DNA of 64,000 bases, taken from positions 261,505-325,504 of the forward strand of contig NZ_JNYQ01000012.1 in assembly GCF_000717245.1 (NCBI RefSeq), written 5' to 3'. Both the position numbers and the translations under genes were made by a program. Numbering within the stretch: position 1 is the stretch's first letter; the number at the start of each line of letters is the position of its first letter. Shown here piece by piece: positions 52,235 through 58,134 of this stretch. The notes beneath the pieces were generated by a model. The model saw nothing but the letters and a program-made list of their open reading frames with translations. It was not told the origin of the DNA and made no database searches. Origin of the DNA: Kitasatospora papulosa (GTDB taxonomy: Bacteria > Actinomycetota > Actinomycetes > Streptomycetales > Streptomycetaceae).

Positions 52235-53748
52235 GCGACCTCGATGCCTCACTGATCCGGATGCTCGTCGACTCCCTCGCCCGGCACCGGGACGCTGTCG
52301 CGGTCATCGACGAGGGCGTCGCCCATACCTACGCCGAACTCGACGAGGTGTCGGCCGAGATCGCCGGCGGCCTCGCCGCACACGGCATCGGCCCCGGGGA
52401 CGTCGTCGACGTGCACGCCACTCGTTCGTGGTCCCGGTGCGCGGCGGTGCTGGGAGTGTGGCGCGTCGGAGCCGGCGTCCTGTCCATCGACCCGGCCATG
52501 CCGCCCGCCTGGACCGGCAAGCTGGTGAGCAGCGCCGGCTGCGCCATGGTCCTCCGGGCCGAGGAGTGCGCACCGGTCGGGGCGGGTGTCGCGGAGCACA
52601 CCTTCCGATCGATTCGGGGGACGCGCCGGGACGAGGTCGCGACCGGACCGCTCTGCTATGTCATTCCCACCTCCGGGTCGACGGGCGACCCCAAAGCCGT
52701 CGCGGTGCCGCCGGTCGTTCTCGCGGACCTGGGCAACTGGCATGTCCGGCGGTGGAGCCACGACCGGCCGCCGAACACCCTGCACATGTCGTCCATCGGG
52801 TTCGACATGGTGTACGAGGACACGGTGGCGACCTGGCTGGCCGGGGCGAGCCTGGTCGTGGTGAACGATCGGGACAGGCTCGATCCCTTCACGCTGATCG
52901 ACATCATTCGCGAGCACGAGGTCGCCCGGCTCTTCCAGCCGGTGGTCGGACTGCACGGACTGGCCGCCGCCGCGTGCGTCGCCGGCGTGGGAACTCCGAG
53001 CCTGCGGGAGATCTCGGTTGCCGGTGAACAGCTCGTGATCAACGAGGAGGTGCGGAAGTTCTGTGCCGACGGTGACCTGACGCTGGTGAACCAGTACGGG
53101 CCGAGCGAGACGCATGTGGTCACCCAGTACCGCCTGACGGGCGACGTCGCCGAGTGGCCCGACCGGCCGCCCATCGGCACCGCCGTCGTCGACGCGGAGC
53201 TGCTCTGCCTCGTGGACGGACGGCTGCGCCCGTTCACGGTCGGTGAGACCCGGGAGCTGGTCATCGCCGGGAACTGCGTCGGGGTCGGGTATGCCGGTGA
53301 CGACGTGCTCACCGCGAAGAAGTTCAGGGACGTCCCACACCGGGACGGCCGTGTGCGGCGCTGCTACTTCAGCGGAGACCTGGTCACGTTCGACGGCGCC
53401 GACTTCCACTTCGTCTCCCGGCTCGACGACCAGCTCAAGGTGAACGGCTACCGGGTCGAGCCGGGGGAGGTGGAGTCCGTGATCGCCCAGGTCGCCGGTG
53501 TCCGCCGCGCCGCGGTCGTCGGGGTCAAGGTCGGCGCCTCCACGCAGCTGGCGGCGTACTACACGCCCGCGTCCGGCGCGGAGGTCTGCCGGGACGACCT
53601 GATCCGCTCCTGCGACTTCGGTCTGCCCCGGTTCATGGTCCCCCGGCACTTCGTCGAACTGGAGGAGCTCCCGTCGACGCGTAACGGGAAGATCGACCGG
53701 GCGAAACTCCGGGAGATGTTCCAGGAGCGCTCGATGAGCCGGGGCTGA
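52231..53748 (+). CDS. Second stand-alone adenylation enzyme
   Basis: The 505-residue AMP-forming enzyme has PTSGSTGDPKAV (A3), QYGPSETHVV (A5), SGDLV (A7), SRLDDQLKVNGYRVEP (A8) and RNGKID (A10 lysine). The pocket reads roughly DMELSAQVVK and was not matched. It belongs to the GPSETHVV subgroup of A domains. It is coupled to the PhyH gene by ATGA. It may load the carrier at 54644, which is followed by a P450 and thioesterase. Cassette 3 lies between, so this link is uncertain. Confidence 0.88.
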   Translation: MSDLDASLIRMLVDSLARHRDAVAVIDEGVAHTYAELDEVSAEIAGGLAAHGIGPGDVVDVHATRSWSRCAAVLGVWRVGAGVLSIDPAMPPAWTGKLVSSAGCAMVLRAEECAPVGAGVAEHTFRSIRGTRRDEVATGPLCYVIPTSGSTGDPKAVAVPPVVLADLGNWHVRRWSHDRPPNTLHMSSIGFDMVYEDTVATWLAGASLVVVNDRDRLDPFTLIDIIREHEVARLFQPVVGLHGLAAAACVAGVGTPSLREISVAGEQLVINEEVRKFCADGDLTLVNQYGPSETHVVTQYRLTGDVAEWPDRPPIGTAVVDAELLCLVDGRLRPFTVGETRELVIAGNCVGVGYAGDDVLTAKKFRDVPHRDGRVRRCYFSGDLVTFDGADFHFVSRLDDQLKVNGYRVEPGEVESVIAQVAGVRRAAVVGVKVGASTQLAAYYTPASGAEVCRDDLIRSCDFGLPRFMVPRHFVELEELPSTRNGKIDRAKLREMFQERSMSRG

Positions 53749-53854
53749 CACGTGCCCGTCGGGGCTGTCGGTGCGTCTTCGGCCCCGCCGCCGGCCACCG
53801 CGGGGCGGGGCCCCCGACAGCCCTGACCGTCCGTATGGTGATCTTTGGGCCCCC

Positions 53855-54022
53855 GTGGCCGTTTCGTTCACCCCCCGCTTTCGTGCCGGGGAACTTGGTG
53901 AATGGTTCCGTCCGTGGATACCGGGCCGGGCGCTCGCCATCCTGGAGCAGCGGAAAGGAAACCCGGACCATGCCGGTCCGAACCTCTCCGGCATTCCTCA
54001 CTCCGAGTCCTGGGAGAATTGA
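53855..54022 (+). CDS. Cassette 3, gene A: conserved small protein
   Basis: The 55-residue frame starts at a GTG (AVSFTPRF), then reads ELGEWFRPWIPGRALAI, and ends SESWEN. It is full length relative to cassette 1 (56 residues) and in the same position. Its TGA overlaps the peptide ATG as TGATG. Shared reading frame, length and coupling across copies 36 kb apart support a real gene. No family was recognised and the function is unknown. Confidence 0.6.
   Translation: MAVSFTPRFRAGELGEWFRPWIPGRALAILEQRKGNPDHAGPNLSGIPHSESWEN
53891..53910 (+). promoter_or_regulatory. Cassette 3: conserved 20-nt block
   Basis: This is identical to the blocks at 17600 and 20526. It lies 131 bases upstream of the peptide ATG, exactly as in cassette 1. 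Confidence 0.45.
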
Positions 54023-54186
54023 TGAAGTCTGCGGGCGTGTTCGTGGCCACTGTCCTCTTCGCGCTGATGATCGGCGCGGTCGGCGGTACCGCCACCGCTG
54101 CCGGCGAGACCGGCCGCACCGGCGTCCTGGTGACCTCCTCCGCCACGAACGACGGTGACAGCGGTTGGGGTCGTTTCGCGGGATGA
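54022..54186 (+). CDS. Cassette 3, gene B: small secreted peptide with DGDSGWGR
   Basis: The 54-residue product starts MKSAGVFVATVLFALMIGAV and has a likely cleavage site near GGTATA-A. The mature part contains GDSGWGR followed by FAG, so the motif is three residues from the end. It has no cysteine. GGGAGA precedes the ATG. Signal peptide, length and motif match cassettes 1 and 2. The regulator that should follow is decayed, so this copy may act through the regulators at 17.9 or 20.9 kb, or be a relic. Confidence 0.68.
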   Translation: MKSAGVFVATVLFALMIGAVGGTATAAGETGRTGVLVTSSATNDGDSGWGRFAG

Positions 54187-54286
54187 ACGGCCGGGGAGTA
54201 CAGGCCGGTCCGTGGTATGCCGCCGAATCCCTGGTCCCACCGTCCTCGGAATGCGGGGGTCATGCACGTAAAGCCTGTGCGACTCC

Positions 54287-54352
54287 GTGAACAATGAACC
54301 ATGGGAAGCTGTCCGGAAAGCGATGGCCGGGAAAGAGGAGTACGGCAAAACC
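54287..54352 (+). pseudogene. Cassette 3, gene C: remnant of a LuxR-type regulator
   Basis: The GTG-started frame NNEPWEAVRKAMAGKEEYGK aligns with the first ~20 residues of the regulator in cassette 2 (NNRLRNTVRGIGDREREVLG) and cassette 1. The similarity then ends and no helix-turn-helix remains. The sequence between peptide and remnant (GGAATGCGGGGGTCATGC) also matches cassette 1, so the regulator once followed here and was lost. Confidence 0.45.
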
Positions 54353-54643
54353 TGCCACTCGGACCTCTCCGACAACACCGAGACCCGCGGCGGGTGCGCC
54401 GGGGCCGGTGGTGAAAGGCCGGCCGGCCATCGCACCGAGTGCCGCGTCGTCGCTGCGGGACCGGCCTCCCGGCGGATGCCGGACGACGCGCGAGTGCCCG
54501 CCGCGGGCGTGCTCCGTTGCGGGCGGTGGGCCGTGGGCCGGGAGCGGCAGCGCGCTCGGCCACACCACACATGACGTTCCCTCACATCCGTTGCACCGAA
54601 CCGAGCGGAGACTCCCGTTCGGTGGCGAAAGGAAGTACTGACC
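54353..54643. other. Gap after cassette 3
   Basis: About 290 bases hold open frames without coding bias and no recognised product. AAAGGAAG at the right end is the ribosome site of the carrier gene. Confidence 0.4.
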
Positions 54644-54958
54644 ATGGAACCGGCGCCGCAGGTGATCCACCCGCCAGGTGGACAGGACGAGACCGAACGA
54701 CACCATGACGCGTCATCGGGCGGCCCGGTGCCGCTGGAGGACGAGATCGCCGCGCTGTGGGGGGAACTCCTCGACCGCCCCGAGGCCGGGGCGGAGGATG
54801 AGTTCTTCGCCCTCGGCGGCAACTCCCTGACCGGCATCCAGATCATCGAACGCCTGGCGCGCGACTACGGCGTCCTGCTCTCCGTCCGCGACTTCTACCT
54901 GGCGCAGACCCCGGCGCGCGTCGCCGGGCTGATCGAGCGGGGGAGGTCCAGCACATGA
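54644..54958 (+). CDS. Stand-alone carrier protein (PCP)
   Basis: The 104-residue product has a disordered acidic first ~30 residues and a carrier domain with DEFFALGGNSLTGIQII (serine for phosphopantetheine). AAAGGAAG lies nine bases upstream of the ATG. The stop overlaps the P450 start (ATGA). The carrier-P450-thioesterase order is that of beta-hydroxy-amino-acid suppliers such as the nikkomycin and novobiocin sets. Confidence 0.92.
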   Translation: MEPAPQVIHPPGGQDETERHHDASSGGPVPLEDEIAALWGELLDRPEAGAEDEFFALGGNSLTGIQIIERLARDYGVLLSVRDFYLAQTPARVAGLIERGRSST

Positions 54959-56205
54959 GACTGACGCCGGGCCCGTCGCGCGACATCGACCTCGACACCG
55001 TCGACCTCTTCGACCTCGACCTCTACGGCACGGGCGACCCGCACGCCGTCTGGGACGTGATGCGTGCTCAGGCGCCCTTGCACCATCAGACCCTGGCCGA
55101 CGGACGCGAGTTCTGGTCGGTCACCCGCTACGAGGACGTGTGCCGCGTCCTGGGCGACCACCGTGAGTTCACCTCCGAACGCGGCACCGTGCCCACCCAC
55201 CTCGGCCAGGACGACGTCGCCGCCGGTGTGCTGCTCACCTCCACCGACCCGCCCCGGCACACCGAGGTCCGCAGGCCGCTGGGCTCCAGGCTCACCGCCC
55301 GCGCGGTCAGGTCCTGGGAGGACTCCATCCGCCGGTCGGTGACCCGCTTCCTGGAGCCGGCCCTCGACGGTGAGGTGTTCGACCTGGCCGAGAAGGCCCT
55401 GCTCCTCCCGGCGATCGTCACCGGCCCGCTGCTGGGCATCCCCGAGAAGGACTGGGAAGAGCTCGTCCAGCTCACCGCCATGGTGGCCGCCCCCTCCGAC
55501 CCGCACTTCCAGCTCGGCAGCGAAGCCGCCACCCTGGCGATCTCCCACCATGAACTCGTCGGATACGTCACCGAGTGGGTCAAGGACCGCCGCCGCTCCG
55601 GAGCCGAGGACGACAGTCTGCTCCATCACCTGATGAGTGTGCGCCCCGGAGGGGCGCCGCTGAGCGACCAGGAGATCGCCCTCGACGGCTACAGCATCCT
55701 GCTGGGCGCCAACGTGACGACGCCGCACACCGTCTCCGGTACCGTGCAGGCGCTCATCGAGCGGCCCGAGCAATACGACAAGGCCCAGGCCGACCCGGGC
55801 CTGATCCCCGACCTGGTCGAGGAGGGGCTGCGCTGGACCTCGGCCGCCTGCAACTTCATGCGCTACGCCACGACCGACGTCCCCGTCGCGGGCGGCGTCA
55901 TCCCGGCCGGTGCGGCGGTCGTGGCGTGGATCGGCTCGGCGAACCGGGACGCCGCCCTGTTCACCGCCCCGCACACCTTCGACATCAACCGTCCCAACGC
56001 CAAGCGGCAGATCGCCTTCGGCTACGGCCCGCACTTCTGCATCGGCGCCCCACTGGCCCGCCTGACCCTGCGCGTCTTCTTCGAGGAACTCCTCCACCGG
56101 TTCGACTCCCTCGAGCTGGCCGGCGAACCGGACCACCTGCGCTCCTATTTCATCGCCGGCATGACCCACCTGCCCGTCACCGCCCAGAAACGGCACACCC
56201 CATGA
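54955..56205 (+). CDS. Cytochrome P450, probable carrier-bound amino acid hydroxylase
   Basis: The 416-residue P450 has a normal K-helix (VEEGLRW, ExxR), the haem loop FGYGPHFCIG and an I-helix GANVTT with the conserved Thr pair. It contrasts with the ExxR-less P450 at 6012. Its position between a free carrier protein and a thioesterase, both overlapping by four bases, suggests beta-hydroxylation of an aminoacyl group held on the carrier. The substrate is inferred only from context. Confidence 0.92.
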   Translation: MRLTPGPSRDIDLDTVDLFDLDLYGTGDPHAVWDVMRAQAPLHHQTLADGREFWSVTRYEDVCRVLGDHREFTSERGTVPTHLGQDDVAAGVLLTSTDPPRHTEVRRPLGSRLTARAVRSWEDSIRRSVTRFLEPALDGEVFDLAEKALLLPAIVTGPLLGIPEKDWEELVQLTAMVAAPSDPHFQLGSEAATLAISHHELVGYVTEWVKDRRRSGAEDDSLLHHLMSVRPGGAPLSDQEIALDGYSILLGANVTTPHTVSGTVQALIERPEQYDKAQADPGLIPDLVEEGLRWTSAACNFMRYATTDVPVAGGVIPAGAAVVAWIGSANRDAALFTAPHTFDINRPNAKRQIAFGYGPHFCIGAPLARLTLRVFFEELLHRFDSLELAGEPDHLRSYFIAGMTHLPVTAQKRHTP

Positions 56206-56939
56206 CGTCCGGATCCGCCCTCGCCTCGCCGTGGTTCGTCCGGCCACCGTCGGCCGATGCGTCCGCCCGCCTGTTCTGCTTCCCCTTCTCCGGTTCCGGC
56301 GCCGCCTCCGCGTTCGGAGCCTGGCCCGCCATGGCGGGCGACGCCGAGATCTGCCCGGTGCAGTTCCCCGGCCGCGAGAACCGCCTCGCCCACCCCCACT
56401 ACGCCAGTTACGAGAACCTTGCCGAGCAACTCGTCGAGGCCCTCACCCCGCTGCTGGACACACCGTTCGCGTTCTTCGGGCACTGCGCCGGCGCCCTGCC
56501 CGCCTACGAGAGCGTGCTGAGGCTGGCCGCCGCCGGCCTGCCCGTCCCCCGGCACCTCTACGTGTCCGGCCAACCCGCCCCGCACGAGGCCGCCCGGGAC
56601 CGGATGCTCACCCTGGGCGAGGACGAACTGCGCGCCGAGCTGGTCACGTTCCTGCGCGGCCGGGGCATCGACCCCCGCCCCGACATGATCGACATGGGCA
56701 TGTTCGTGCTTCTCCGCGACCACGCCGCCGCCGGAGCCTACCGGCGCGCCGAGCCCGCCCGTATCGACTGCCCCATCACCGTCCTGCACTGGAGCGAGGA
56801 CACCGATGTGAGCCTGGCGGACCTCCAGGGGTGGCGCCGCTACGCCGACTCGGTCGAGATCCACGTCGTCGAGGGCGGCCACTACGACTTCATGGACGCG
56901 CCCGCCCAGCTCCTCGCGATCCTCGCCGACGGTCGGTGA
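56202..56939 (+). CDS. Thioesterase with Cys in the nucleophile position
   Basis: The 245-residue type II-like thioesterase has the nucleophile elbow FGHCAGALP, so the usual Ser of GHSxG is Cys. A catalytic acid (WSEDTD) and His (GGHYDF) remain. It overlaps the P450 by four bases. In this set it would release the hydroxylated amino acid from the carrier. A Cys nucleophile could also favour acyl transfer to another carrier rather than hydrolysis; this is inference. Confidence 0.9.
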   Translation: MTSGSALASPWFVRPPSADASARLFCFPFSGSGAASAFGAWPAMAGDAEICPVQFPGRENRLAHPHYASYENLAEQLVEALTPLLDTPFAFFGHCAGALPAYESVLRLAAAGLPVPRHLYVSGQPAPHEAARDRMLTLGEDELRAELVTFLRGRGIDPRPDMIDMGMFVLLRDHAAAGAYRRAEPARIDCPITVLHWSEDTDVSLADLQGWRRYADSVEIHVVEGGHYDFMDAPAQLLAILADGR

Positions 56940-56975
56940 GCCGGCCACCCGTGCACCCGACCGAATCACGTCAGC

Positions 56976-57085
56976 GGCAACCGGGAGTACTCGACCTGCA
57001 AGCGGAGGGATGAAGTCGAGCGAACGGTCGACGCTCTCAAGGGCTTCCGTGGCACAGCCCTCGATTCGATACGAGGCAGCCCGCC
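56976..57085 (+). pseudogene. IS5-like transposase remnant
   Basis: The translation includes NREYSTCKRRDEVERTVDAL, then KGFRGTA, which resembles the C-terminal part of IS5-family transposases (NEVERTINALK...ATRYDKR). A frameshift follows; the expected RYD-like stretch reappears as SIRYEA in another frame. Nothing else of the element remains. It marks past insertion activity at the right side of the cluster. Confidence 0.42.
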
Positions 57086-57297
57086 CTTCACCACCTCGAG
57101 CGCCCGCCTGCCGGCGGCCAGTGTCTATGCTATGAGCTGCGGCTACCGCATGATCTTCGGTCTTCACACACCGATGATCAGCCGGGGCCGCGCCCGTCTT
57201 CACCACCCCCTCGGGCACGACGTGCGAAGACGGGGCCGCGTCCGGTGTCCCGTTCGTGCGTGCGGCGTCCGCCCGTCGACACGGACCAGGAGGACAC
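57086..57297. other. Gap with an imperfect inverted repeat
   Basis: GCCCGTCTTC (near 57194) and GAAGACGGGGC (near 57227) form a ~10-bp stem around a 24-base loop. It could terminate the thioesterase operon or lie in the leader of the PemK-like gene. No coding pattern was seen. Confidence 0.35.
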
Positions 57298-57702
57298 ATG
57301 CAACGCGGCGAAGTGTGGTGGGTCGACTTCGACGAGCGGCGTCCGGTCGTGCTGCTGTCGGACGACGAGCCGTCCGGGTTCCAGGTGATGCAGGTCGTCG
57401 CGCCGGCGGGCGTCGACATCAGCGGCCTGGGCGTCGAAGTGCCGATAGGCGCTCAGGAAGGGCTGCCCCTCGAAGGCGTGCTGCGGTTCGCGTTCCCGCG
57501 TCCAGGCTTCACTCCTTGCACCTGGCTGACCACTGTTGCCCGGGAAGACCTTGTCGAGCGAGCGGGCGTGTTGTCCTCCGCGAAGCTCAGCGAGGTCGGA
57601 GCCGCCCTCCACGCAGCCCGACAAGGGAGGGAGTGGACCCCGATGGCGGCTGCCAGGCTCCGCGAGATCGGAGAGGCCCGCCGTATCGGAGGACTCGAGT
57701 AG
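57298..57702 (+). CDS. PemK/MazF-like protein
   Basis: The 134-residue protein opens with QRGEVWWVDFDERRPVVLLS, the start of PemK/MazF endoribonuclease toxins. VVAPAGVD and GLPLEGVLRFAFPR match the following strands, and VLSSAKLSEVGAAL matches the last helix. AGGAGG precedes the ATG. There is no antitoxin gene beside it, and the usual conserved Thr/Ser in the second strand region is not clear. It may be an orphan or inactive toxin-fold protein; many actinomycete clusters contain such solitary genes. Confidence 0.72.
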   Translation: MQRGEVWWVDFDERRPVVLLSDDEPSGFQVMQVVAPAGVDISGLGVEVPIGAQEGLPLEGVLRFAFPRPGFTPCTWLTTVAREDLVERAGVLSSAKLSEVGAALHAARQGREWTPMAAARLREIGEARRIGGLE

Positions 57703-57747
57703 GGGACGCCCCTGCTGCCCGGCGGGCCGTTGTCCCGCTCATGGCCG

Positions 57748-57890
57748 TCACGCGCGCACGCGGAAGCGCGGCGCCGTCACTCCGCCCGACCGGACGTCCG
57801 CCGAGCGGCTCTCCCGGCTGATCCGGCCGAGGCCGCGCCCCAGGTACGGGGCGGCGACATGCGCGCCGGGGATCTCCAGGTTCGGTCCCG
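57748..57890 (-). pseudogene. Fragment of a DHFR/RibD-like reductase gene
   Basis: Read on the minus strand, this region gives NLEIPGAHVAA...LGRGL and ends SGGVTAPRFRVRA before a stop. The intact gene at 15230-15766 has NLEILGADVAAQCLQRGL and SGGVTMLRFRVRT. The DNA is also clearly alike, and roughly 65 bases between the two blocks are missing. The 5' two-thirds of the gene are gone. It is therefore a decayed paralogue or homology remnant on the same strand, 42 kb from the intact copy. Confidence 0.6.
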
Positions 57891-58134
57891 TATCCGGTCG
57901 AGGTCTCCGTCGCCTTCAAGTGCGGGATCCGCTGCTCGCGGCTGATGTGCGCCGGAAGCGGCTGACAGGAGATCGTCGACGGCGGCTCGCGGCGCAAGGG
58001 AGTCATGGACAGGACTGGGCCGCCGACGAGGCTGCCGGAATCTCTCTGGGCGGCAGGCGGGGCGCCACGGAGACTCGCAGATGTCCGGAGCCGCTCGGAG
58101 GAGCCGGGCGTGTCTGCTTCCATGGAGGTGACCG
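57891..58134. other. Gap upstream of the right-hand NRPS
   Basis: No gene, hairpin or repeat is apparent. GGAGGTGA at its end is the ribosome site of the NRPS. Confidence 0.4.
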
